Below, one piece after another: positions 1 to 9,847 of a stretch of DNA of 64,000 nucleotides; positions within the stretch are counted from its first letter, which is position 1, and each line of letters starts with the position of its first letter. Source of the stretch: CAZJHX01 sp964545715 (GTDB lineage: Bacteria > Myxococcota_A > UBA9042 > GCA-2863065); assembly GCA_964545715.1 (NCBI GenBank), contig CAZJHX010000032.1:1-64000 (forward strand), written 5' to 3'. Made by a program: the position numbers and the translations under genes. Below the pieces are notes generated by a model. The model made no database searches. It was given only the letters and a program-made list of their open reading frames with translations, and was not told the DNA's origin.

Positions 1-2
1 GG

Positions 3-662
3 AGTCTATTCCGCGCGATCAAATGCGGAACGAACTTCCGGCATCAAGAACTAGTGGCCGGATACGCGCTGTGGCCCAAGGGCGCCGAGAAGGAGCCCGA
101 GGCCGCCGAAGCGACTGAAGCAGCCGAGGTTGAGGTTGCTGAGGCCGCCCCGCCGGTCGCACCAAAACCCGAGAAGCCCGCGGCAGCGCCGGCCAAGCCC
201 AAAATAGTCGCTGCGCCGAAGCCGGTGCCCAGACCTGCAGAGCCCGCCGCCGTGCCGCCGCCGGCGCCGACCATTCACGCGTATCAGATCGTAGCGCACC
301 CCAAAGCCGAGGTCTTTGTGGCCGGCAAGTCCGAGGGCCAGACACCATTTGCACTGAAGCTGGCCAAAGACTCGGTCCCGGTCGAGCTGGAGCTGAAGGC
401 GCCGGGACACGCGCCCGCCAAGGTGGTGGTCAAACCGACGGACCAGCCCGGGCGGCGCGATATCCACCTGGCTGCAGCCCCCACACCCGCGCCGGTGGAG
501 CCGGTAAAGACAGCGGTCAAGGCCCCGGCGGCGCCCAAGACGCCGGTCAAGACCTCGCCCAAGCGACCGCGAAAGCGCAAGCCGCCGGTCAAGAAACCTC
601 CCGTCGCCAAAAAGCCGGAGCCGAAGCCACCGACAAAGCCGGTCACCGTCATCCCCTGGTAG
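3..662 (+). CDS. PEGA-like, Pro/Ala/Lys-rich protein, C-terminal part (5' end outside window)
   Basis: The reading frame is open from the left edge of the window to the TAG at 660-662, so the N-terminus lies outside; an internal GTG at 54 is not needed as a start. The visible 219 residues hold an Ala/Pro/Glu-rich spacer, then about 65 residues (IHAYQIVAHPKAEVFVAGK onward) that look like a PEGA-type beta domain: value/name prefix, 'GQTPF' turn and Leu/Val strands. A very basic Lys/Pro tail rich in KPP and RKRKPP runs follows. PEGA domains commonly follow kinase or membrane domains in this lineage, but no kinase is visible here, so the role is unknown. It may be a cell-wall- or membrane-associated regulator fragment. 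Confidence 0.6.
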   Translation, partial: SLFRAIKCGTNFRHQELVAGYALWPKGAEKEPEAAEATEAAEVEVAEAAPPVAPKPEKPAAAPAKPKIVAAPKPVPRPAEPAAVPPPAPTIHAYQIVAHPKAEVFVAGKSEGQTPFALKLAKDSVPVELELKAPGHAPAKVVVKPTDQPGRRDIHLAAAPTPAPVEPVKTAVKAPAAPKTPVKTSPKRPRKRKPPVKKPPVAKKPEPKPPTKPVTVIPW

Positions 663-743
663 GCCGTCTATCCACTCTGGCCTTACAATAGAGCGCAGAT
701 AATACGGATTGTCCTCACAGGCGCCGCGCCCTAATTTGAGGGC

Positions 744-2180
744 ATGAACATCCGACGCCTCGCCACGCTCTCCGCCCTCTTCGTCATCGGCTGCGGGCTG
801 CCCCCCGCTGACGGGCCGGTCCTGCACCTGGATCCCGCACACCCTGCCGGCGACGAGGAGGCGCAACAGGTCCTCTCGGGGCCGACCGCCGGGCAACATC
901 TGGGCTCGTGCATCCCCGAGCGGGCCTGGCAGCTGCCGACCCTGAGCAGCATCGCTCCCCGGGGTGCGCTCATCACGCCCAGCGGCGGGCTGGTCGTCCT
1001 GCCGGGCTCGGTGGGGGTCCTTAGAGCGGAGGACGGCGCGCCCCACGGCATCGCGGGCCCGACGCTGTCTCGGACGGCGATGGACGCCGCGTGGACGCGA
1101 TGGGTGGCGTTTGCGCCCTACCAGACGCTGCAGGCGTACGCGCTGCCGGACCTGACACCTACGGTAAAGGTCCTCAAGAGCGACGAGCAACAGTGGCGGG
1201 CGGTCAGCATGTCGGCGGACGGCTCGCGAGTAGCGGCCATTTTGTGCACCGGCGACCTGGGTGAGCTGCGTGTGTGGACGGAGGCGGGCGAGGAGACCGC
1301 GTCGGCCGCGCAGGAGACGCTGTGCACAACGCGGGGCCTGGCGCTGACCGCCGACGGGGCGCTGGCCGTGACCGCGGTGGCCACAGAGGCTGCGCTGACC
1401 CTGATGGTCATGGACACGGGCAGTGGCGAGGTGCTGTCGAGCGCCACGATCGACACCGCCGGCGAGGGTCTAAACCCGCTGCAGTTTCCCAGCTACGGCA
1501 GCCCGCTCGCGATGCAGCTGCGACCCGACGGCGGCGAGGTCGCGGTGGTCACCGACGACGGCCTCCTGCATCGTCTGACGCTGCCCGATCTGGCGGAGGT
1601 CGGTTCACCTCTGACGGTCAGCATCGCGCATATCGCCGAGCCGTACGTAAACTGGGCGACGTCCCCCATCGCCTGGTCCAGCGATGGGTCGCTGCTGGCG
1701 CATCTGGGCGAGAACGGATCGGTGGTTGTGCGCCCGGCGGACACCGACGGCGCGGCGCTGGTTCTGCCGATGCCGACACCCGCGGGGGATGAGGACCAGC
1801 CCCCGTTCTGGGGCCCGGGCCACGCGGTCACGGACATGGTGTTTTCGCAAACGGACGCGCAGCTGGTCATCGCGCGCGGCAACGGCGTGGAGCTCTTTCG
1901 CTGCCCCGCGTCGGTCTGGCCTGTGGCGGGCGCGCTGACCGTCCAGGTGACCGGACCGTCGGAGATCCCTGTAGGCGAGGAGTCGGAGTGGCTGGTCTCG
2001 AGCTCGTCACCGCGGGTCGCGTCCTTTCGGCTGCTCTTGGACGGTGAGCTGCTGAGCACCAGCGCCCTGACGCCTCAGCTGCGGTGGCGGCCGCAGACTG
2101 CTGGAACGTATGAGCTGACCATCGCTGTCGACGACGGGCACGACAGCGGGGTCGCACAGATCGTGGTCACCGTAAAATAG
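744..2180 (+). CDS. Predicted lipoprotein with WD40/beta-propeller-like repeats and C-terminal Ig-like domain
   Basis: 478 residues. The N-terminus has a basic start, a hydrophobic stretch and a lipobox ending FVIGC, so it should be lipidated and exported. Residues from about 75 to 385 contain repeated 'S-x-D-G-S/A-x-V/L-A' blades (SADGSRVAA, TADGALAVT, RPDGGEVAV, SSDGSLLAH), typical of WD40/YVTN-type propellers. Residues from about 395 resemble a bacterial Ig-like or PKD strand domain (VTGPSEIPVGEE to the end). The ATG at 744 follows a weak GAGG. It stands alone with an 81-bp gap upstream. Propellers of this kind usually bind partners; no enzyme motif is seen. Confidence 0.75.
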   Translation: MNIRRLATLSALFVIGCGLPPADGPVLHLDPAHPAGDEEAQQVLSGPTAGQHLGSCIPERAWQLPTLSSIAPRGALITPSGGLVVLPGSVGVLRAEDGAPHGIAGPTLSRTAMDAAWTRWVAFAPYQTLQAYALPDLTPTVKVLKSDEQQWRAVSMSADGSRVAAILCTGDLGELRVWTEAGEETASAAQETLCTTRGLALTADGALAVTAVATEAALTLMVMDTGSGEVLSSATIDTAGEGLNPLQFPSYGSPLAMQLRPDGGEVAVVTDDGLLHRLTLPDLAEVGSPLTVSIAHIAEPYVNWATSPIAWSSDGSLLAHLGENGSVVVRPADTDGAALVLPMPTPAGDEDQPPFWGPGHAVTDMVFSQTDAQLVIARGNGVELFRCPASVWPVAGALTVQVTGPSEIPVGEESEWLVSSSSPRVASFRLLLDGELLSTSALTPQLRWRPQTAGTYELTIAVDDGHDSGVAQIVVTVK

Positions 2181-2213
2181 GGGACGCCTGTACGGATCTG
2201 ATAGAACCGTGCC

Positions 2214-2734
2214 GTGAGCCTGGCGCTGCCGATTACGCGGTACTGGAACGGCGCGCCGTGCGCGGACGCGAGCCTGCACGCGTGCGTAACCTTGAGCCGG
2301 ACCGCCCGCGGCCTTGCGATCACCGCTGAGGCCGCGCACCAACGGACGCCGATCATCCCGGACGCCGACGCCGGCTGTCGGGTCGCCAACCTGTGGGAGT
2401 ACGACGTCGTGGAGTGCTTCCTGGTCGGCGCCGACGTCTACCTGGAGGTGGAGCTGGGGGCGGGTGGACACTTCCTGTTGCTGGACTTCACGGCGCCGCG
2501 CGTGGGGCGCCGTGAGTACGCCGACCTGGCGCCGGAGCTGCGTTATCACCGGGACAGCGAGGGCTGGCGCGCGACGATTCTGCTGCCGCCCGAGCTCGTG
2601 CCCGCCGGGCTGCACGCGGCCAACGCCTTCGTGTGCGCGGGCGGTGATCATCTCGCCTGGGCCCCGCTGCCGGGCAACCTACCGGACTTTCACCAACCCG
2701 CCGCCTATCCGGCGGTCTCGATAACGGAGAACCC

Positions 2735-2738
<4 letters not shown>
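2214..2738 (+). CDS. UPF0462 (C4orf33-like) protein
   Basis: 174 residues with a GTG start. The order of conserved pieces matches the UPF0462/C4orf33 family as I recall it: a central LWEYDVVECFL block, YLEVELG followed by GGHFLLLDF, ATILLPPELVPAGL, and a final PDFHQP. The fold is carbohydrate-binding (CBM9/DOMON)-like, but no catalytic function is established for the family. No signal peptide is seen, so it is probably cytoplasmic. Its stop overlaps the ATG of the crotonase gene (ATGA at 2735-2738), so the two are translationally coupled and perhaps act together in lipid or acyl metabolism; that last point is inference. Confidence 0.7.
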
Positions 2739-3529
<791 letters not shown>

Positions 3530-3550
3530 ACGCGGGGTACAGTGCGAGCC

Positions 3551-5401
3551 ATGCCCCTTTTCCGCATCTTTTTGTTGCTGGGCACGCTTAGCGTGGCGTG
3601 CTCGACCTCCACCGGCCGCCTCGCCGGCCCGGACACCGAGTGCGTCCCCGGCTACAGCAAGGCGTGCTCCTGCGACGGCGCCGAGGGCGAGACGACGTGC
3701 AAGGACGACGGGCTCGGCTTCGATCTCTGCGTGTCTCCCGACGACACGCCAGACGCGACCACAGACGCGACCACAGACGACTCAGGCACCCCCGACGCTG
3801 GCCCGCTGCCCGAGTGCGACGACAACACGCCGTGCCCCGACGACGCCCCGCTGTGCACCCCGCAGGGAGTGTGTGTGCTGTGTTATCCGGGCAGCTTCTC
3901 CTGCCAGGACAACAAATCGATGGAGTGCAACGAGGCCGGCTCCGAGCTGACCCTGGCCGAGGACTGCACGCCCGGTGGCAAGCAGTGCAACGCGGTGGGT
4001 GTGTGCGCATCGCCCTGCGGCGGGTTCGCCAAGCTCAAGGGAACCAACGCGGGCTGCGACTTCTGGGCGGTCGACCTGCGCAACGGGCAGGAGTCGCTGC
4101 CGGCCGTCTTCCTTGACGCGCAGAACGCGCAGTTTGCGGTCATCGCGTCCAACACCAGTGACACGCTGCCCGCCGAGGTGACCGTGACCGGCCCTGACGG
4201 CCCGATCAAAACCGCAACGCTGCCGCCGCAGACGCTCACGACCTTTGAGATTCCGCCCACCTGGGGGCAGGAGGGCACGAGCCGGGGCATGAGCGCGATC
4301 CGAATCCAGAGCAGCGTCCCGATCGTGGCCTATCAATTCAACCCGCTGTCCAACGAAAACGTGTTCTCCAACGATGCGTCCATCCTGCTGCCGGTCGACG
4401 TACAGGCCGCCGAGTATTACGCCGTGACGCGAGCACACTGGAACACGGATTACCCGGCCTATCTGTCCGTGGTCGGCGCCGCCGAGGCGGGGGTCAGCGT
4501 CACGGTCACAGCGACCGCGCCGACGGCCGGTGGTGCGGACATCCCGGCCTTGGGAATCGGCGAGTCCCACACCTTTGACCTGGCGCACGGCGAGGTCGTC
4601 ACGATCGAGGGCACGGGCGGCGATCTCACCGGCACCCGCGTCCAGGTCGACGGCGGTAAGGCCATGGTGTTTTCGGGCCACACGGCCTCCAAGACCAACG
4701 ACAAATGCTGCGCTGACCACCTGGAGCATCAGCTCACGCCGGTCAGCGCCTGGGGCACCGATTACGCGATCGCGCGCAGCGTCGAGCGCGGCGGGGACCT
4801 GGACTACTTTCGCGTCGTCGCCGCGCAGGACGACACGACCGTGATCTCCGGGCCTACCAACGTGACGCTGCATCGGGGGGAGTTCCACGAGTTCAAGTCG
4901 TCGACACACATCGAGATCACGGCGAGCAAGCCGGTGATGGTGGCGCAGTTCCTGGCGTCGGCCAACGAGAGCTGCGGCTTCGGCGGGTGCTTGCAAAACG
5001 AGTGCACCACCGACGCGGACTGCAACCCGGATTACGAGCTGTGCAGCACCGACTTCGGCAACCTGAAGAAGGTGTGCAAGCCCATCGGCGACCCGGCCAT
5101 GATTCTGGCGGTGCCGGTCGCGCAGTGGCAGAAAGACTTTGTGTTTTTGACGCCCGCCAGCTACCTGCTCGACTACGTGGCCATGGTGCTGCCCAAGGAC
5201 GCCGCGGTCTCGCTGGACGGTGAGGCGCTGCCGGCCGCGGACCTCGAGACGCTCACAGGCACCGACTACCGGATCTACCGCGGCCCGCTGACCGACGGCG
5301 TACACACGGTGACCTCCGACAAGCCTATCTCGGTCATGGTGCACGGCTATGACCGCGCGGTCAGCTACGGCTACGCGGGCGCGATGAAGCTCACGCCGTG
5401 A
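3551..5401 (+). CDS. IgGFc-binding-type surface lipoprotein
   Basis: 616 residues from the ATG at 3551; an in-frame GTG at 3542 is less likely because the signal peptide begins MPLFRIF. The lipobox is LSVACS. A Cys-rich N-terminal segment (residues about 25-155) with DDxxC modules precedes a long beta-rich region. This region has the features of the IgGFc_binding N-terminal domain: FWAVDL at its entry, repeated 'S..P..AYQFNP', 'SNDASILLP', 'KAMVFSGH', and a conserved Cys pair plus His (DKCCADHLEHQ). A TDADC module is inserted near residue 490. It probably mediates adhesion or surface display. It overlaps the next gene by 4 bp (GTGA). Confidence 0.8.
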   Translation: MPLFRIFLLLGTLSVACSTSTGRLAGPDTECVPGYSKACSCDGAEGETTCKDDGLGFDLCVSPDDTPDATTDATTDDSGTPDAGPLPECDDNTPCPDDAPLCTPQGVCVLCYPGSFSCQDNKSMECNEAGSELTLAEDCTPGGKQCNAVGVCASPCGGFAKLKGTNAGCDFWAVDLRNGQESLPAVFLDAQNAQFAVIASNTSDTLPAEVTVTGPDGPIKTATLPPQTLTTFEIPPTWGQEGTSRGMSAIRIQSSVPIVAYQFNPLSNENVFSNDASILLPVDVQAAEYYAVTRAHWNTDYPAYLSVVGAAEAGVSVTVTATAPTAGGADIPALGIGESHTFDLAHGEVVTIEGTGGDLTGTRVQVDGGKAMVFSGHTASKTNDKCCADHLEHQLTPVSAWGTDYAIARSVERGGDLDYFRVVAAQDDTTVISGPTNVTLHRGEFHEFKSSTHIEITASKPVMVAQFLASANESCGFGGCLQNECTTDADCNPDYELCSTDFGNLKKVCKPIGDPAMILAVPVAQWQKDFVFLTPASYLLDYVAMVLPKDAAVSLDGEALPAADLETLTGTDYRIYRGPLTDGVHTVTSDKPISVMVHGYDRAVSYGYAGAMKLTP

Positions 5402-8400
5402 AGGAGGCGCTTCGGCCATCCGCGTTCGGCCGGCTGGTCATCGGCGCGCTGCTGTTCTTCGCGTTTCTGGGCGTCACCGGGGTGTCGGACTTCGCCTGGA
5501 GCACGGACAACGCCCTCATCGTCGCGCTTGTAACGCTGATCTGCTGGGGCGTGGAGTGCGGGCTGGAGCGCGACGGCAAGGCGCTGGTCCGGCTGCGCGG
5601 CTGGCTGATCTGGCCCGCGTTTGCCGTGCTGAGCGAGTCCTCTCTGCAGCTGATCGTGCGCTACACACCCGACGTCATGGACGCGGCGCTCGCGGACTGG
5701 GACGCCATGTTCTTCCTCAAGCACGTGGACGTGGCGCTGGAGGCCGTCCGGGGCCCGCTGCTCACGCCGCTGTGGGAGGTGGCGTACCAGTCGATGTTCT
5801 TCACGCCGCTGGTCCTGTGGCTGGTCGCGCGCAATGACCCGGCGGCGCGACAGGCGTTTCTGCGGGCGTTTCTCATCATCGCGGCCGTCGGGGCCATCGG
5901 CTACATGCTGGTTCCGGCCGTCGGCCCGCGCTTCTACTACCCCGAGTGGTACAGCACGGACCTCTACGGCGCGCCCCTCGAGGAGGCGGTGGCGGCCGAG
6001 AGAAACGCGACAGCCGCCGAGGCGCGCGCTGCAGAAGCCTACCCGCCCTTCTTCCATCGCAACTGCTTCCCGTCCCTGCACACCGCGTGGGGCGTGCTGT
6101 ACCTGCTGATGGCGCTGAGGCTGGGCCGGGTCTGGCTGCTGCTTGCCGCGCCGTTTGCCCTGGGGCAGATCGGCGCCACCGTGGTACTGCGCTGGCACTA
6201 CGTCATCGACATCTTCTTCGGCATCCTGCTGGCGTTCTTGGCCTGGCGCGCGGCCGGACGGCTGGCGGGACGCACGATCCTGCGGGAGCGAGCGCCTCCC
6301 ACGGCCAGCTATCCCGCCGGTCGGGTGCTGACGTCGGTGTTTGCGCTCTCGGGGGCGGCCGCGCTGCTGTACGAGCTGGCGGCGGCGCGCTCGCTGGCCA
6401 CGGTGTTCGGCGGCATGGCCGACGCCGTGGCCACCGTGCTGGCCACGTACATGCTGGGTCTGTCCGTCGGCGCCTGGATCGGTGGAAAGATCGCCGACCG
6501 GATCCAGGCGCCCATCAAGGCGTACGCCATCGCCGAGGGGCTGATCGCCGTCGCCGTGCTCCTTTTGCCCTTCGGCCGCGACCTGGTGCTGGACATCTAC
6601 GTCAGCGCCATCCGCGCGGGCGCCGGTCCGGGTGCGGCGACAGCGCTGCGTGTCACCTTGTCCGCCGCCCTGTTGTTGCCGCCCACGCTGGCCATGGGCG
6701 CCACCTTGCCGCTGCTGGTCGCCGCCTGGATGCGCACCGATCCGCAGGCCGGACGCGCAATCCCACGCTTATACGGCGCTAATACGCTGGGCGCCGCGCT
6801 GGGGGTGTTGCTGGGGACCTACCTGATCCTGCCGGCCATGGGCATCTCCAAGACGCTGCTGTTGGTCGCCTGCGCCGACGTGATCGCCGCGCTCCTGGCG
6901 CTGCAGCTGTCCAAGCAGAGCGCCGCTGCGGTCGAGAGCGCCCCCGCCGAAATCGCCCCGCCACAGGCCCCATCCGCGCTGCTGCGCCCGACCGCGCTGC
7001 TGGCCGCCGTGTTCCTGGGCTCGTTCGCCCTCTTCTCGCTGGAGGTGCAGTGGACGCACCTGCTGGCGGTCGTCGTGGGCAACTCGGCCTACGCCTTTGG
7101 CGTGATGCTCTTCTCGGTGCTGGTCGGCCTCGCCCTTGGCGGCCGCTCAGCCGAGCACGTGCCGACCGAGCGCCACGCGGCCGTCCTGGGCCGCGACGCC
7201 GTCCTCTTCAGCGCCGCCATCGCCGTCAGCCTGCTGTTGTGGGACCGGATCCCCAGCATCTTTCACATGGCGGGGCGGTCCGCGGTGACCTTCTCGGCAC
7301 GCGAGACCATCCGCTTTCTCGTGTGCCTGTGCATGCTCTTCCCGCCCTGCTTCCTGTCGGGCCGCATCTACGCGCTGGCTCTGTCGATCTACACCGGCGG
7401 ACCGGACGGCGCCGGCGCCCGCGTGGGCCGACTCTCGGCCGCCAGCACCGTCGGCGCGGTGGCCGGCTCGCTGCTCGGCAGCTTCTGGATCCTGCCCACG
7501 TTCGGCTCCGAGACCAGCCTGCGCGTGCTGGCGACCATCCTGCTCGTCTGCGCCGGGCTCTACGTCCTGGCCGTCAGCGCGTCCCGAGCCACACGCCTGC
7601 GAACCGGGGTCGGCGCCGCCCTGTGCGTCGTCCTGCTGGCCGCCCTGCCCGGCTGGAGCTTCGACCGCCTGGCCAACGGCGCCAACGTCTACTTCCGGGT
7701 CCGGTGGGAGGGCCCGACAGTCTTTGCCCACGAGGACAAGTTCGGCGGCCTCACCACCGTCAAAGACCGCCACGGCGAGCTGCTGCTGCTGACCAACGGC
7801 AAGTTCCAGGGCAACAACTCCAGCGAGATGGCCGACCAGCAGGCGTTTGCCATGTTCCCCATCCTTCATGCGAGCACGTTCGACCGCGCGCTGGTCATCG
7901 GCCTGGGCACCGGCGTCAGCGCCGCCACCGTCAAGCGCTTCCCGTACAAGGCCGTCGAGGTGGCCGAGATCAGTCCGGGGATCATCGAGGCGGCCGACCG
8001 CTTCTACGCGGACATCAACGACGACATCGTCAACGTGCTGGGCGACGACCTGCACCAGCAGGACGGCCGCCACCACCTGCTGATCACCGACAACCAGTAC
8101 GACCTGGTCTCCATGGAGATCAGCAGCATCTGGTTCTCAGGCGCCTCGGCGCTGTACAACCGCGAGTTCTACAACCTGGTGCAGCAGCGCATGGCCCCGG
8201 GCGGCGTCTTTCAGCAGTGGGTCCAGCTGCACCACATCTACAGCTTGGACCTGGCGTCGGTCTTTGCATCGATCCGCGCGGCCTTCCCGCACGTGCTGCT
8301 GTACGTCGGCGGCCACCAGGGCATCCTCGTGGCGTCGGACGACCCGCTGGTCGCTGACCCGGACAAGCTGCGCCGCTGGTGCGCCGACCCCGCGTTTGCC

Positions 8401-8637
8401 CGGGGCTGCGCCACCGCCCCCGACGGCGACCTGCCGGCCCTGCTGAAGAGCCGACTGCTGGACAGCGACGGCCTGGACCGCTTCGTAGAGGATGTCGCCG
8501 CAAAGCACGGCTTCCTGCCCGAGGAGTTGATCTCCACCGACGACTCGCTCTACCTGGAGTACGCCACCCCGCGCGGCAACGTCCTGCCCGACGAAAGCGG
8601 CGCCGTCATGCGCAGGCGGCTGGGTGAGTACCGCTAA
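5398..8637 (+). CDS. Fusion membrane protein: PAP2 phosphatase-like, spermidine-synthase-like membrane module and methyltransferase-type domain
   Basis: 1079 residues with a GTG start inside the previous stop. Part 1 (about 1-290) is polytopic and has PAP2-like motifs: PSLHT near residue 225 and a WHYVID histidine near 265. Part 2 (about 305-760) is a second set of many membrane helices of the spermidine-synthase-associated type (SGAAALLYELAAARSLATVFG, GATLPLL, GANTLGAALG). Part 3 (about 770-1070) is a soluble spermidine-synthase/methyltransferase fold with VIGLGTG for nucleotide binding. The usual catalytic D-S-x-D-P is replaced by SMEIS, so aminopropyl transfer is doubtful. Two-part (membrane plus synthase) fusions are known; the PAP2 N-terminus is unusual. 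It could couple lipid phosphate chemistry to a transfer reaction at the membrane. Confidence 0.82.
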   Translation: MKEALRPSAFGRLVIGALLFFAFLGVTGVSDFAWSTDNALIVALVTLICWGVECGLERDGKALVRLRGWLIWPAFAVLSESSLQLIVRYTPDVMDAALADWDAMFFLKHVDVALEAVRGPLLTPLWEVAYQSMFFTPLVLWLVARNDPAARQAFLRAFLIIAAVGAIGYMLVPAVGPRFYYPEWYSTDLYGAPLEEAVAAERNATAAEARAAEAYPPFFHRNCFPSLHTAWGVLYLLMALRLGRVWLLLAAPFALGQIGATVVLRWHYVIDIFFGILLAFLAWRAAGRLAGRTILRERAPPTASYPAGRVLTSVFALSGAAALLYELAAARSLATVFGGMADAVATVLATYMLGLSVGAWIGGKIADRIQAPIKAYAIAEGLIAVAVLLLPFGRDLVLDIYVSAIRAGAGPGAATALRVTLSAALLLPPTLAMGATLPLLVAAWMRTDPQAGRAIPRLYGANTLGAALGVLLGTYLILPAMGISKTLLLVACADVIAALLALQLSKQSAAAVESAPAEIAPPQAPSALLRPTALLAAVFLGSFALFSLEVQWTHLLAVVVGNSAYAFGVMLFSVLVGLALGGRSAEHVPTERHAAVLGRDAVLFSAAIAVSLLLWDRIPSIFHMAGRSAVTFSARETIRFLVCLCMLFPPCFLSGRIYALALSIYTGGPDGAGARVGRLSAASTVGAVAGSLLGSFWILPTFGSETSLRVLATILLVCAGLYVLAVSASRATRLRTGVGAALCVVLLAALPGWSFDRLANGANVYFRVRWEGPTVFAHEDKFGGLTTVKDRHGELLLLTNGKFQGNNSSEMADQQAFAMFPILHASTFDRALVIGLGTGVSAATVKRFPYKAVEVAEISPGIIEAADRFYADINDDIVNVLGDDLHQQDGRHHLLITDNQYDLVSMEISSIWFSGASALYNREFYNLVQQRMAPGGVFQQWVQLHHIYSLDLASVFASIRAAFPHVLLYVGGHQGILVASDDPLVADPDKLRRWCADPAFARGCATAPDGDLPALLKSRLLDSDGLDRFVEDVAAKHGFLPEELISTDDSLYLEYATPRGNVLPDESGAVMRRRLGEYR

Positions 8638-8641
8638 CGCC

Positions 8642-9847
8642 CTACTTGAGGACGTGGAACTCGACGCGGCGGTTTTTCAGCCCCGCGTCCGGCTCGTCAA
8701 ACGGCACCAGCGGCCGGGTGGCGTCCATGCCCACCGCCTCCAGCCGATCCTTGGCCACGCCATAAAGGACAAGCATGCGCATCACCGACTCCGCGCGCTT
8801 TTGTGACAGCTTCATGTAGCCCATCTTCTGGTTGTGGCCCTCGATTCGCACGCGGATCCTGGGATTCGCTTGCAGGATGGCCGCCACCTCTTTCAGCATC
8901 GGCTTGGACGCGTTCTTGATGCGCGACGAGTACATGGCGAAGCGCACCTGCTCTTTGATCTCGATCCGGCTGCCGGTCAGGTGCACGCGCGGCACCTCGT
9001 CCGGACAGCCATCGTCGTCCTTGAAGCCGTTCTTGGTCTCTTTCCGCTTCGGGCACCGGTCGGCCTTGTCCAGCACACCGTCGCCATCGGTGTCACGATC
9101 CGGCTCCGGCTTCACAACGGGCTTCGGCGTCACAATCGGCTTCGGCTTCGGCTTCACAATCGGCTTGGGCTTCGGCTTCACAACAGGCTTCGGCTTCACG
9201 ATCGGTTTCGGCTTCACAACAGGCGGCTTCAGCTTTGGAAACGGGCGCGGCGGCGGCGTCACGTGCCGGCGCGTCTTGTCCGCTCCGGTGCCCCACACAA
9301 ACATATCGACGCCCACGGTCACGGCCATGTTGCCCGCAATCGCGTCGTCCACGCCGTCGGTCAGGATGTACTGCGCGTCCAACCGCAGCGCCACCCAGCG
9401 CGCCAGCATGCCGCGCACGCCCAACCCCACGTGAAACTCGCTGTCCGTGTCCGGCCCCAGATCGCCCGACAGGTGGGAGTACACACCGCCGCCCAGGCTC
9501 AGGTGCGGCGACCACGTCCACTGCCACGGATGCAGCAAGGCCTGCGCGCGCCCCAGCAGGATCAGGTTGCTCTCGGACGCACCCGAGCTGCCCGTCACCA
9601 CCGACGCCTGCCCCTCCAGGCTCAGCGCCGGCCACACGATCGCGCCCAGCGACAAGCCGAACAGCCCGCCAGTGCCAAGCTCGCTGAAGCGAACCTCCGG
9701 CTGATTCATGTCCCAGTCATCCAGCACCAGGTGACCACCGACGCCCAGGCCGACGTACACCGACGGAGCAGGCGGCGGATCCGCGTGCGCCGGCGTGGAG
9801 ACCAGAGCGACACAGGCCGACAACAACGTCATCGCAGCGCGTCTCAT
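8642..9847 (-). CDS. OmpA-family outer-membrane protein with Lys-Pro linker and TSP3 repeat
   Basis: 401 residues from the ATG at 9847, chosen because MRRAAMTLLSACVALV begins a clean signal peptide and overlaps the upstream stop as ATGA. Residues about 22-195 look like an outer-membrane barrel (SVYVGLGVGGH, LSLGGGVY). A linker of Lys-Pro repeats (about 203-248) could cross the periplasm. A TSP3/calcium motif (DTDGDGVLDKADRCP) follows. The C-terminal OmpA domain (about 290-400) has the peptidoglycan-binding LSQKRAESV and NRRVEF motifs, although the usual H-T-D-x-x-G is EGHNQKMG. It is likely an outer-membrane-to-peptidoglycan tether, coupled to the giant gene before it. Confidence 0.86.
   Translation of the reverse strand: MRRAAMTLLSACVALVSTPAHADPPPAPSVYVGLGVGGHLVLDDWDMNQPEVRFSELGTGGLFGLSLGAIVWPALSLEGQASVVTGSSGASESNLILLGRAQALLHPWQWTWSPHLSLGGGVYSHLSGDLGPDTDSEFHVGLGVRGMLARWVALRLDAQYILTDGVDDAIAGNMAVTVGVDMFVWGTGADKTRRHVTPPPRPFPKLKPPVVKPKPIVKPKPVVKPKPKPIVKPKPKPIVTPKPVVKPEPDRDTDGDGVLDKADRCPKRKETKNGFKDDDGCPDEVPRVHLTGSRIEIKEQVRFAMYSSRIKNASKPMLKEVAAILQANPRIRVRIEGHNQKMGYMKLSQKRAESVMRMLVLYGVAKDRLEAVGMDATRPLVPFDEPDAGLKNRRVEFHVLK
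9108..9235 (-). repeat. In-gene Lys-Pro/Val repeat (KPKPIV/KPVV)
   Basis: Short direct repeats of the 'ggcttcggcttcaca' type encode alternating PKPIV, PKPVV and PKPKPIV units between the barrel and the OmpA domain. Such tracts can change length by slippage. Confidence 0.7.

Noticed and set aside
3782..5419. 545-codon minus-strand frame opposite the IgGFc-type lipoprotein
   Set aside because: Arg/Val/Gly-rich shadow of a real gene with domain evidence.
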